A stretch of DNA of 47,016 nucleotides, taken from positions 1 to 47,016 of the forward strand of contig UQMJ01000023.1 of assembly GCA_900542035.1 (NCBI GenBank), read 5' to 3'. Of the stretch, positions 1-7,209 are shown one piece after another. Every line of letters starts with the position of its first letter. Within the stretch, counting starts at the first letter, position 1. The position numbers and the translations under genes are program-made. The notes under the pieces are model-generated. The model ran no database searches, had not been told where the DNA came from, and saw only the letters and a list, made by a program, of their open reading frames with translations. Source of the stretch: an uncultured Clostridium sp. (GTDB lineage Bacteria > Bacillota > Clostridia > Lachnospirales > Lachnospiraceae).

Positions 1-121
1 CTCCATATTGAAGAACATTCTGCATGGTATAAGGTTCATAGGTGTACCGCATCAGTCCTGTCGGGAAACACACCTGCTTTGTTTTGATGGCATAATATCC
101 GTGGTCGATTCCAATGATCAT
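1..121 (-). CDS. ParM-like actin-family protein, N-terminal fragment (cut by window edge)
   Basis: Read leftwards from ATG at 121, the frame begins MIIGIDHGYYAIKT and runs off the window after about 40 codons. The opening I-G-I-D-x-G-x-x-x-x-K is the phosphate-1 loop of actin/ParM ATPases, and the wording is typical of ParM/StbA-like proteins in Clostridia conjugative elements and plasmids. Such proteins form filaments that segregate low-copy DNA. A GGGAG ribosome-binding site lies about 9 bases upstream. It is last in a row of minus-strand genes (1210, 865, 121), so it is probably co-transcribed with them as element maintenance genes. Only the N-terminus is visible, so the family call is moderate. 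Confidence 0.6.
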   Translation of the reverse strand, partial: MIIGIDHGYYAIKTKQVCFPTGLMRYTYEPYTMQNVLQYG

Positions 122-274
122 CGCTTACCACTCCCTTCTTTCTCGTTTTATAAAACTTCCGGGGAAAGAGTCCCCGAACCCGGAGCCATGCTCCGGCAAA
201 AACTTTTTCTTTTCCAGCCTGTTAAACTTCCTACCCCCGGAAAACTGCCGCTTTCTTTCATGAAACTTCTATTT

Positions 275-865
275 TTATCTTTCCTGCTGATGTTGCTTCC
301 TTACAGATTTTTGTTTTTCACAACTTCGTACAGGCTGTAATCCTGCAAACAAGGTATCCATAATCCGTTTCATCTCTTCAAATGATACCTCTTCCGGCAT
401 GGTGAACATAATCATCTTTCCATCCACTTGTTTTCTCCCATTTCTTGTATGAAAGTAGGTAAAGGTATTTCCCCAACAACCATCTGCTCCCGTATGGAAT
501 TCTTTCCATCGATCATCAATTTCCATGATATATCTTGCAGTATCTACCCCGATTTCTTTTTGCTCAATCCGCTGATCTGCATACATTTTTTCTGCAGCAT
601 AAACATCTACATCCTTTCCCGGCGCTAAATAAATTTGTACTGCATTCGTCTGATATACTCCAAAATCATGCATTTCGTACTGAGACAATACCAGTCTGGC
701 CTCATAAGACCTAGGCGGTATATAATCGACCACCAGTTTCTTTAATCGCTCTGGCGGTTCTGTTTCAAAATAATAAGGATCGCCTGCCACAATCCGCCTC
801 GGACACTTTACACGGAAAAGTTCCCTGCGTAGTAACTTTGGTTCTAACTGTTTTTCTTTTTCCAT
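275..865 (-). CDS. Hypothetical protein of the mobile element (196 aa)
   Basis: A 196-residue soluble protein with no signal peptide or membrane segment. I do not recognise it with confidence. The middle (about residues 105-150) reads G-V-D-T-A-R-Y-I-M-E-I-D-D-R-W and then G-A-D-G-C-W-G-N, which loosely recalls DUF4241-type domains, but this is only a resemblance. The C-terminus is basic and Gln-rich. Its start at 865 follows a GGATG-type ribosome-binding site. It sits between a 103-residue hypothetical and the ParM-like gene on the same strand and is probably part of that element operon. Confidence 0.55.
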   Translation of the reverse strand: MEKEKQLEPKLLRRELFRVKCPRRIVAGDPYYFETEPPERLKKLVVDYIPPRSYEARLVLSQYEMHDFGVYQTNAVQIYLAPGKDVDVYAAEKMYADQRIEQKEIGVDTARYIMEIDDRWKEFHTGADGCWGNTFTYFHTRNGRKQVDGKMIMFTMPEEVSFEEMKRIMDTLFAGLQPVRSCEKQKSVRKQHQQER

Positions 866-898
866 TTATTTCATCCTTTCTTTCAGCTTTTTCCTGCC

Positions 899-1210
899 CT
901 AGTCGTAGAAACATGTCTGGGCAGGGAGATAGTGAAGTGTTCCTTCCACCACAAGCGCCTGCTTTTGAAAGCGCAGGACTCCCTGATTTTGCAGGTCAAC
1001 CAGTTCACGATAGGCTTCCTTGGTCAAAAAATAGCGATGATACTCTCCCTTTTCCTCGAACCCTTCCTTTTGCTCTAACACCAAAAACTCCACCATATAT
1101 CGAGTGTCCGGTGCAAAACGTTTCTCACACAGGATGTCATCCCCCTTCACTGCCTTCACACCTTCCGATTCCCTGGCGACTGCCAGTAATTCATGGATAC
1201 TGATACTCAC
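899..1210 (-). CDS. Small hypothetical protein of the mobile element (103 aa), GTG start
   Basis: A small acidic soluble protein of unknown function. The open frame extends to a GTG at 1222, but that GTG is inside a near-perfect Shine-Dalgarno stretch (GGGAGGTGAT). The following in-frame GTG at 1210, 7 bases downstream of that stretch, is therefore the likely real start, giving 103 residues beginning VSISIHELLAVARES. It lies just upstream of the 196-residue hypothetical (34-base gap) and has the same direction as the ParM-like gene. No domain recognised. Confidence 0.5.
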   Translation of the reverse strand: MSISIHELLAVARESEGVKAVKGDDILCEKRFAPDTRYMVEFLVLEQKEGFEEKGEYHRYFLTKEAYRELVDLQNQGVLRFQKQALVVEGTLHYLPAQTCFYD

Positions 1211-1270
1211 GTTTCCTATCACCTCCCTTCGAAGTCTTTTTCAAATTTTCTGCGAAAAAAAGACAGGCAC

Positions 1271-1447
1271 CTACACGATGTCTGTCTCTGTGGGATCTTC
1301 CATCCCTTTTTCCTGATACTGTTGTTTTATGATCTGTTCCAGCTGTTTTCGAATTTCCTTATCCGGTACCTGGATGCAAAACCCCTGAAGCCAGCGGTCA
1401 TGCAGATGCTCATCTGCTTCTGTTACATCCCAAGATATAATGCTCAT
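1271..1447 (-). CDS. Possible 58-residue small protein
   Basis: From ATG at 1447 an open frame of 58 codons reads MSIISWDVTEADEHLHDRWL and ends in an acidic tail before TAG at 1271-1273. The composition is protein-like (amphipathic, KQLEQIIKQQYQEKG helix) and it lies 60 bases upstream of the 103-residue gene in the same orientation. Against it: no convincing ribosome-binding site is visible upstream, and the frame stays open upstream of the ATG without another start, so it may be the 3' remnant of a longer gene broken where the riboflavin block entered. Confidence 0.3.
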   Translation of the reverse strand: MSIISWDVTEADEHLHDRWLQGFCIQVPDKEIRKQLEQIIKQQYQEKGMEDPTETDIV

Positions 1448-1539
1448 GTGCGATAAAGTAACATGATAACTGAATTGATAGTCAGTCCCATTCCGTAAAA
1501 TGCAAGTTTCCGAAATGTTTCCGAACTTTCTTCAGCCCA

Positions 1540-1568
1540 TTGCTACAAAAAGCAGGAAATGTTATAAT
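1540..1568 (+). promoter_or_regulatory. Promoter of the FMN-riboswitch/ribU transcript
   Basis: TTGCTA at 1540-1545 and TATAAT at 1563-1568 are separated by 17 bases and lie about 20 bases before the riboswitch aptamer. The -10 is consensus; the -35 matches 4 of 6. Just upstream, at 1506-1525, the motif GTTTCCGAA occurs twice with 2 bases between. Confidence 0.6.
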
Positions 1569-1586
1569 TCAAAACGAACAACTGAA

Positions 1587-1702
1587 TAAAAGTGTCTTCG
1601 GGGCAGGGTGAAATTCCCGATTGGCGGTAAAGTCCGCGAGCGTAAAACGCACGATTTGGTGTAATTCCAAAACCAACAGTATAGTCTGGATGAAAGAAGA
1701 TA
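1587..1702 (+). promoter_or_regulatory. FMN riboswitch (RFN element)
   Basis: The conserved RFN core is present in order: TCTTCGGGGCAGGGTG at 1595, AAATTCCCGA, TTGGCGGTAAAG, TCCGCGAGCG, a short variable hairpin, GATTTGGTG, AATTCCAAAACC, AACAGTATAGTCTGGATG and a closing AGAAGATA that pairs with the 5' TCTTC arm. FMN binding to this RNA normally shuts off riboflavin synthesis or transport genes. Here it precedes ribU and a riboflavin kinase, exactly the expected targets. A terminator hairpin follows at 1763-1803, so control is probably by premature transcription termination. Confidence 0.95.
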
Positions 1703-1762
1703 TGGTTAGATTCCGCAGATTTTGAGAGTGTTACTTTCTTTTCTGTGACCTAATGATAATGC

Positions 1763-1803
1763 TAACACCTGAAAGACATTTTCTTTTGGGTGTTAATTTT
1801 TTG
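1763..1803 (+). terminator. Riboswitch-controlled intrinsic terminator
   Basis: TAACACC (1763-1769) can pair with GGTGTTA (1789-1795) and is followed by a T-rich run. It lies between the FMN aptamer and the ribU ribosome-binding site, so it is the likely expression platform: formed when FMN is bound, prevented when FMN is absent. Confidence 0.7.
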
Positions 1804-1821
1804 CCACGGAGGGAAGCAATT

Positions 1822-2466
1822 ATGAACAGTAAAACAAAAAGAATCACAGTTATTGGTATGCTATGTGCGATTACTTATGTCACTATGGTTGTTGGCAGGA
1901 TTCCTATTATTCTATTCTTAAAGTATGACCCATCAGATGTTATTGTAACTTTAGGTGGTTTTATTTGGGGGCCGATGACTTCCTGCATTGTATCTGTTAT
2001 TGTAGCAACCCTTGAAATGATTACAGTAAGCGATACCGGAATATTAGGTTGTATTATGAATATCGTACAAACACTATCTTTTGCGTGTACGGCATCTGTC
2101 ATTTACAAAAAAAAGCACACTTTATCTGGTGCAGTGATTGGTCTGGCATCGGGATGGCTAATAACGGTTATCGTTATGCTGTTGTGGAACTATTTGGTAA
2201 CGCCGCTTTATATGGGGTATCCAAGAGAAGCAGTTGTAGAATTGTTACTTCCTGCCTTTCTTCCATTTAACTTATTGAAAGGTGGGTTAAATGCGTCCAT
2301 TACATTTTTACTGTATAAGCCCATAGTTACCGCTTTGAGAAAAAACGGATATGTTGCTACTTTGGAAAATGAAGCAAGACAAAAGCATACTGGTCTGCTT
2401 ATACTGGCAAGTTTTATAATAGTAACTTGTGTTTTGATTATCCTGTCAATGAATGGGATTATATGA
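1822..2466 (+). CDS. ribU: RibU riboflavin ECF transporter substrate-binding (S) component
   Basis: A 214-residue polytopic membrane protein that binds riboflavin and works with the shared ECF ATPases and T component, which are not in this window. About six hydrophobic segments are visible, with the family hallmark FLKYDPSDV at the end of the first loop and a gly-rich GGFIWGP stretch after it. The start at 1822 is chosen because a GGAGGG ribosome-binding site lies 8 bases upstream; an earlier in-frame ATG at 1753 falls inside the terminator region. It is the first gene after the FMN riboswitch and is followed after 8 bases by the riboflavin kinase fusion, forming a two-gene operon for flavin capture. 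The base composition is AT-richer than the neighbouring chromosome genes, in line with acquisition on a mobile element. Confidence 0.92.
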   Translation: MNSKTKRITVIGMLCAITYVTMVVGRIPIILFLKYDPSDVIVTLGGFIWGPMTSCIVSVIVATLEMITVSDTGILGCIMNIVQTLSFACTASVIYKKKHTLSGAVIGLASGWLITVIVMLLWNYLVTPLYMGYPREAVVELLLPAFLPFNLLKGGLNASITFLLYKPIVTALRKNGYVATLENEARQKHTGLLILASFIIVTCVLIILSMNGII

Positions 2467-2474
2467 GGAGCAAA

Positions 2475-3167
2475 ATGAAAGAAAATATAAATAAGCCTAT
2501 TTATACACTAACGGGAATTGTTATACATGGTCGAGGTATTGGAAAGCATGTAGGGACACCTACCGCAAACATAGAAATAGCAAAAAATACATTTTTGCCA
2601 AAGACAGGGGTGTATGTGGCAGATATTCTTTTAAGTGGCAAGATATATTATGGTGTTACCCATATTGGAACGCGCCCTACGCTTGACAATGATAGCTTTG
2701 TTTCAATCGAAACACATATTTTTGATTTTGATAAGGATATATATGGGTGTACGATAACTGTCAACCTATATAAGAAATTGAGGGAAGTTAGAAAATTTAA
2801 TGAATTATCCCTGCTACTCGAACAAATTACAAATGACCGGATAATGGCACAAGAATTTTGGGGATTAAAGCAAACAAATCACACCTTACACATTGATATT
2901 AACCGGCATTGTGTAATATTAGAACAGCAGGAAGTTTATTTATCAACAAATGAATTTGAAGTCCTTTATTTGCTACTGCAATCTCCTCAAACCACATTCA
3001 CAAAAGAACAGATTTATGAGCAGATTTGGCATGAACCTACAAATAACCATTTGCACGCAGTAGAAAACACGATTTTTCAAATACGGAAAAGGTTAAAACC
3101 TTATTGTAAGGGACATAGGTATATAAAAACAGTAATTGGCTATGGTTATAAATTTAATTCCGAGTAA
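2475..3167 (+). CDS. Riboflavin kinase fused to an OmpR/PhoB-type winged-helix DNA-binding domain
   Basis: A 230-residue two-domain protein. Residues 1-125 are a flavokinase domain like the C-terminal half of RibF: the nucleotide/Mg-binding motif GTPTANI (27-33), IGTRPTLD (64-71), the catalytic Glu in SIETHIFDF (E79), YG at 90-91 and KLREVRKF at 101-108. The FAD synthetase half of RibF is absent, so it should make FMN only. Residues 136-229 read as a Trans_reg_C winged helix: LSTNEFEVLYLLLQ, FTKEQIYEQIW, ENTIFQIRKRLKP and the wing IKTVIGYGYKF. No receiver domain is present. The start at 2475 follows GAGGAG by 4 bases; an earlier in-frame ATG overlaps the end of ribU. The inferred role is to trap imported riboflavin as FMN and perhaps to act on a promoter in response to flavin or ATP. 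Confidence 0.88.
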   Translation: MKENINKPIYTLTGIVIHGRGIGKHVGTPTANIEIAKNTFLPKTGVYVADILLSGKIYYGVTHIGTRPTLDNDSFVSIETHIFDFDKDIYGCTITVNLYKKLREVRKFNELSLLLEQITNDRIMAQEFWGLKQTNHTLHIDINRHCVILEQQEVYLSTNEFEVLYLLLQSPQTTFTKEQIYEQIWHEPTNNHLHAVENTIFQIRKRLKPYCKGHRYIKTVIGYGYKFNSE

Positions 3168-3184
3168 CAAACCCAGCCGAGCCA

Positions 3185-3221
3185 GTCAACGGCAAGTGAA
3201 TGGGCTTCGCCCACCGTTGAC
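3185..3221 (+). other. Inverted repeat / structured leader of the conjugative-element ORF
   Basis: GTCAACGG (3185-3192) pairs with CCGTTGAC (3214-3221), enclosing a second small hairpin TGGGC-TTC-GCCCA. It sits downstream of the kinase fusion stop and upstream of the truncated conjugative-transposon ORF, so it could end the riboflavin transcript or be the element's own leader. No T-run follows directly, so a classical terminator is not certain. Confidence 0.4.
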
Positions 3222-3312
3222 AGCCCCGCCTGTCCTTGCTGGTGAGTAATCAAGGGGCGACAGCAAAAAGTGCTGCCGCTCTTTCCCATAATCGAAGAAA
3301 GGAGGATTTTCC

Positions 3313-3567
3313 ATGACTGAATACGAAGCCTATCAAGAACATATCCGCTATACCCATGATACCTATTGCCGGATTGTTATTCGCCATGCGTCCTTTGACG
3401 CTGCCCGTATGCTGGCGGCGAGGTGGAAACGGGAAATCTCCCTTGAATACTTGACCGAAGAAAAGTTTGTCCCACTAAGCACCACAGACGAGTATTTTCA
3501 AGTGCCGGACTATGGCGAAACTTATCCGTTTTCCGGAATATATTCTAATTTTTCTATTTGTGCATAA
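3313..3567 (+). pseudogene. Truncated conjugative-transposon sigma-factor-like ORF
   Basis: The first ~73 codons (MTEYEAYQEHIRYTHDTYCR..., then AARWKREISLEYLTEEKF and STTDEYF) match the N-terminus of the small sigma-70-like/helix-turn-helix ORFs found in Tn916/Tn1549-like conjugative transposons of Clostridia, which usually run to about 140 residues with a C-terminal HTH. Here the family sequence ends near YPFSG (about 3533), the frame continues for 11 unrelated codons and stops at 3567. The HTH half is missing, so it is non-functional. An AAGGAGG ribosome-binding site is intact. The break point coincides with the 3' end of the convergent repeat-protein gene (3522), which marks a recombination junction. 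Confidence 0.7.
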
Positions 3568-4576
3568 GTATATCTTCTCTTTCTTGCTTCACTATATGAC
3601 AAAAGACCATATTCCATTTTGTATGCCGGAATACGGTCTCTTTGCATCGCTTGTAACGCTTCGATCATATTTTTATAATGATGCCTGGATTTATAAGCAT
3701 CTATCTGTCCTCTTGTCATTCCTATGACAGCTGCAAAATCAGCCAGACTCTTATAAAATGTTCCTTGAACCTTTAATCTCGGAATAAAGGCAAATACCTC
3801 TGTATCTGGCCATTTACATTCATCTCTCAACTGCTTTATCATCTGGAAGCATTTTATAAAGGAATACTCAGGTTTATAACGCTGTTGCCCTTTTACCAGC
3901 GATTTAGAAATATGATATTCTCTACATAAAAAAGCAGCATTTTGGTACACTTTTCCTTCATATTCTACTTCATATCTTTTTCCATTGTTTCTAATTGGCA
4001 AATGGACTGCTTCTTCCAATGTTTTCCCATATTTCAAACGTTCAAAAACATTGCAGGGCTGCACCTGATATTTTGCACACAACTCTGTTAACGTATTATA
4101 AGTATTGCCTTCAAAGTAAATCGGTTCTTTCTGCAACAGTTCCAATACAATTTCTTCTAACGTTGCTTTTCTTGTATAAGACCTAAATGTAATAGATGTT
4201 TCACGGATTCCAAAGGCTTCTGCCACCTCATACCTGCTTTGGTATTGCTTTCCCCATAATGTAATCTTTTTCTCCTGGGCTTCTTTACAACTCTTTACTG
4301 CTTCTTCTACAGTTTTACATCTTTGCATGTAGTGTGACAATGAATTCCATGGCAAACCATATTCTTCTGCTAATGCTTTGGGAGATCGGTACAGCTTTCC
4401 ATTGTATTCAAAAAGCCTTCCTCTCCCACGCACATCATCGATGCACATCCGTATTGCTTCTTCCAGTGACCACCCCCCCGGTGACGGAAAGAATAGATTC
4501 TCTTACGATCAATTCCGTATTCCTCTGCCAGTTCTTTTATGGTTTCATAGGTTTTCCCTTCATAACAGTACGCCAT
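3522..4576 (-). pseudogene. Tandem HTH-like repeat protein, frameshifted at a C7/G7 tract
   Basis: About six or seven repeats of ~46 residues share the plan 'aromatic-x-G-K-x-Y-x-S...L...EYG.....(I/L)..R...G.(S/T)LEEA'. This resembles the small DNA-binding repeat modules seen in phage and element proteins. The N-terminal unit starts at ATG 4576 after a perfect GGGAGGTGAT ribosome-binding site (MAYCYEGKTYETIKELAEEYG...FRHRG). The rest is in another frame from about 4485 (WSLEEAIRMCIDD...). The switch occurs at a run of seven C on the plus strand (4473-4479). Adding one G or removing two on the coding strand would restore one frame of about 351 codons. As given, translation of the first frame yields only a 68-residue product. 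A downstream ATG at 4448 could still make a 308-residue protein lacking the first unit. Confidence 0.65.
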
Positions 4577-4805
4577 GTAATCACCTCCCACTACATCAGT
4601 ATATCTTTTTCCTATATAAAAGCTATTCACACATACTACCAAAATACCTTCTGTAAACCTGTCTATTATTGACAATAAAAAATCTGCTACAAGGCGATCT
4701 TCCCTCATACCAGATATTAATATTTTCTTCCTACTCCATACACATTTTTTCCCATTACCTGTGTATCATGTACCTATATTGTCATATAATCCTACTGTGT
4801 ACACT

Positions 4806-5363
4806 CTATGTACAGTAAGCACATGGGGTACAGTTTACGTCGGCCAGAATCAGCGACGGATCTCCTGCCAGGGCTCTGGCAATGGAAACTCTCTGCTGCT
4901 GGCCTCCGGAAAGCTGGTTGGGCCGGTTCTGGTATTTTTCCCTCAGTCCCACTTTTTCTAAAGAAGCCAGCGCCCGTTCTCTCCGCTCTGCCGCCCCTAC
5001 TCCGGCATATAACAGCGGCAGTTCTACATTTTCTAACAGATTCAGCTTGGGAAGCAGGTTATACTGCTGGAAAATAAACCCGATCATTTTGTTGCGGATT
5101 TCTGCCAGTTCATCGTCTTTCATATCGCTGACATCCTGGCCTCCTAAAAAATAGCTTCCCTCTGTCGGCACATCCAGCGCTCCGATAATGTTCATCAGCG
5201 TAGATTTTCCGCTTCCTGATTTTCCCACAACCGCTACGAATTCCCCTTTGCAGATGGTAAGGGAAATGCCGTCATTGGCCCGTACCTCTTCGTCTCCCAT
5301 CTGGTAAATCTTATAAATATCCTTTAATTCAATTAATGGGGTTCCTTTTTTCTGATTTTCCAT
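4806..5363 (-). pseudogene. MacB/LolD-type ABC transporter ATPase, truncated at Walker B
   Basis: An ATPase of the MacB family that would power a peptide/antibiotic efflux or lipoprotein-type exporter with an FtsX-like permease. Visible are Walker A GKSGSGKST (47-55), the Q-loop FIFQQYNLLP, and the signature LSGGQQQRVSIARAL. Walker B starts LILAD (171-175), but instead of the expected E-P-T-G-N-L-D the frame runs VNCTPCAYCT and stops. About 50 C-terminal residues, including the catalytic Glu and H-loop, are lost, so it cannot hydrolyse ATP. The cognate permease is also absent here. The start at 5363 follows AGGAGG and is 8 bases from the adaptor gene stop. The missing part is expected on the far side of the element, left of the window. 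Confidence 0.9.
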
Positions 5364-5371
5364 AGCGCCTC

Positions 5372-6949
5372 CTATCTTCCGCCTGGGCCTCCCATGCCGC
5401 CAGGAACCGCCATCTGCATCATAACTCCCATCATATCGGATTCTTTGCTGGATTCATCTACATAGACCTGGTCTCCTTCCGACAGTCCTTCTGTAATTTC
5501 TACATAGGTATCGTTTGTAAGGCCGGTTTTTACCTGGACTGCCCGAAATCCTGCCGGAACTCCATCTGCAGGTTCTGTTATTGTATCGTCTTTTACATAA
5601 ACCTGATTTCCTCTCATTAAAGAATCCACTGGTATGGTCAGAACGTCTTCTGCCTGGTCAATAATAATGGTTCCGTCTACATTCATGCCTGGAAGCAAAT
5701 CTCCAGATTCCTCTAACGTTACCGTTACCGGATAAGTCGTAACTCCGTTGCTGTACGTGCTCTGCAGGCTCACATTGGTAACCGTTCCGGAAAAAGTCTG
5801 TCCCTCAAAGGCATCTGCTGTTACCTCAACTTCCTGTCCTACCTTTACATTCTGAATATCCAGTTCATCAATGGACATCTCAAAGGTAAGAGATGACAAA
5901 TCGTAAATAACCGCTAATGTGGTATCCGAACTTCCAGAGCGGGTAATGTTGTCTCCCACTTTCGCCGCTTTCTGGATAACCTGACCGGATATGGGCGCCG
6001 TAATGGTATAATTTTCCAGGCTGTCCTGGGTGCTTTCCAGCTTATTCTTCGCCGTCTCCAGCCCTTCCTCTGCCTGATCCAGCGCATTTTTATAAGTTTC
6101 CAAAAGATCGGATGCAGATTTTGACGTAATGCTGAAAATCGGCTGGCCTTCGGTTACATAATCGCCCTCGCTGACTAACAGCTGTTCAATCTCTGCGCTG
6201 CCATTTCCGGAAAAGCTGGCGCTCATGGTTTTATCTACAGCGACAGAAAAGCTTCCTTCTTCACTGCAGGCAAATTCCCCTACTTCCGCTGTGGCCGTCA
6301 TGTCGGTTGTCAGACCGCCTGGATTTGCCACGATTATGGTCACATAGCGCACCAGCCTGCCGCCTGCCAGAGTTTCGTCCATACTGCTGACTGTAGTTAC
6401 CTGACCGGCCAACTGTTCTCCGGTTCCGCTTAAGGTTACAATGGCCTGGTCTCCAACCTGGATCATAGCCGCTTCTTCTCTTAAAAACGGCAGCCGCAGC
6501 TTCATCATGGCGTCGCTGTAAATATCTGCGATCTGGGATCCATTATTAATTTTGTCGCCAGCTTCCACATACAGGTTTTTGATATATCCGGTCTCGGTTG
6601 CTTTATAGGTATTGCCGCTCCACTCTGACTGAACCTCGCTGTAGTCCTCTTTGGCGCTGTTATAGGAATTTTCCGCCCTGGAAACAGAGTTGTTGGCAGA
6701 ACTCAGCTCCGAGTCGATGGAAGATGGATCGATCTGATAGAGAATCTGTCCTTTTTCCACCTGATCCCCTTCCTCAAAATCTGCCATGGTGACTTCTCCT
6801 TCTACCAGAGACGTAATTGTATAGGTATCTTTTGCCGCCAGTGTGCCGGAAGACGACAACGTAGAAGTAATGCTTTGTTTTACAACTGCGGCTGTCCGGT
6901 TTTCCTGTACCGGAGCTGCCGCTGCCTTTGCTTTCTGTCTGAAAACCAT
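5372..6949 (-). CDS. HlyD/MacA-type membrane-fusion (adaptor) protein, N-terminus disrupted
   Basis: An efflux adaptor with two barrel-sandwich/lipoyl halves (around TITSLVEGEVTM and ITAPISGQVIQKAAKVGDN), a coiled-coil hairpin (about residues 285-315) and a beta-barrel with ILTIPVDSL-like strand; the C-terminus is Gly/Met rich. The open frame begins at ATG 6949, but the coding pattern continues upstream without a start: RKRKKLNKTVILIGALVLIG followed by AALAGI is a clear basic flank and membrane anchor. An ATG with an AGGAG site exists at 7041, but it is out of frame by one base. A run of six A just after it would need a seventh to give MEKKSRKRKK. The full gene was thus probably 7041-5372. 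Without correction or slippage the product would lack its anchor. It lies between the SLH gene and the truncated ATPase in one operon. Confidence 0.8.
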   Translation of the reverse strand: MVFRQKAKAAAAPVQENRTAAVVKQSITSTLSSSGTLAAKDTYTITSLVEGEVTMADFEEGDQVEKGQILYQIDPSSIDSELSSANNSVSRAENSYNSAKEDYSEVQSEWSGNTYKATETGYIKNLYVEAGDKINNGSQIADIYSDAMMKLRLPFLREEAAMIQVGDQAIVTLSGTGEQLAGQVTTVSSMDETLAGGRLVRYVTIIVANPGGLTTDMTATAEVGEFACSEEGSFSVAVDKTMSASFSGNGSAEIEQLLVSEGDYVTEGQPIFSITSKSASDLLETYKNALDQAEEGLETAKNKLESTQDSLENYTITAPISGQVIQKAAKVGDNITRSGSSDTTLAVIYDLSSLTFEMSIDELDIQNVKVGQEVEVTADAFEGQTFSGTVTNVSLQSTYSNGVTTYPVTVTLEESGDLLPGMNVDGTIIIDQAEDVLTIPVDSLMRGNQVYVKDDTITEPADGVPAGFRAVQVKTGLTNDTYVEITEGLSEGDQVYVDESSKESDMMGVMMQMAVPGGMGGPGGR

Positions 6950-7209
6950 AATTCCTGCCAGAGCCGCTCCAATCAGTACCAGCGCTCCAATCAGAATAAC
7001 GGTTTTATTTAGCTTTTTCCTTTTTCTGCTCTTTTTTCCATCCCTGTTCTCCTGACTTATAATTCCAAGAAATCTACCACCCGATAGGTCGGTTCCCCAT
7101 CGGCATTGGTGGTTTTTTCACAAATCAGCACCACATCATCGCCGACCTTTACGGTTCCATACATGGAAAATGCGTATTGAAGCTCGGAAGAAGTCAGGGT
7201 GTACTCTGC

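Larger units (their letters stand above)
1..4838. mobile_element. Right end of an integrated conjugative/mobilisable element
   Basis: Element-type genes (ParM-like, small hypotheticals, repeat protein, Tn916/Tn1549-type ORF fragment) fill this stretch. At 4838/4839 the MacB-type ATPase reading frame is cut inside Walker B, which sets the right boundary to within a few bases. The last 80 bases contain several TGTAC/GTACA motifs (for example around 4766, 4797, 4810 and 4828) that could be recombinase sites. No integrase is in the window; the left end lies beyond base 1. The plus-strand riboflavin block (about 1500-3533) appears to be nested inside it. Confidence 0.6.

Noticed and set aside
1753..1821. 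N-terminal extension of RibU from an earlier ATG
   Set aside because: It lies in the riboswitch terminator and has no ribosome-binding site; the ATG at 1822 follows GGAGGG and gives the normal RibU N-terminus.
3168..3312. Structured stretch before the truncated ORF as a new riboswitch
   Set aside because: The same kind of leader is expected upstream of this ORF type in Tn1549-like elements, and the ORF itself is broken, so a new riboswitch is not supported.
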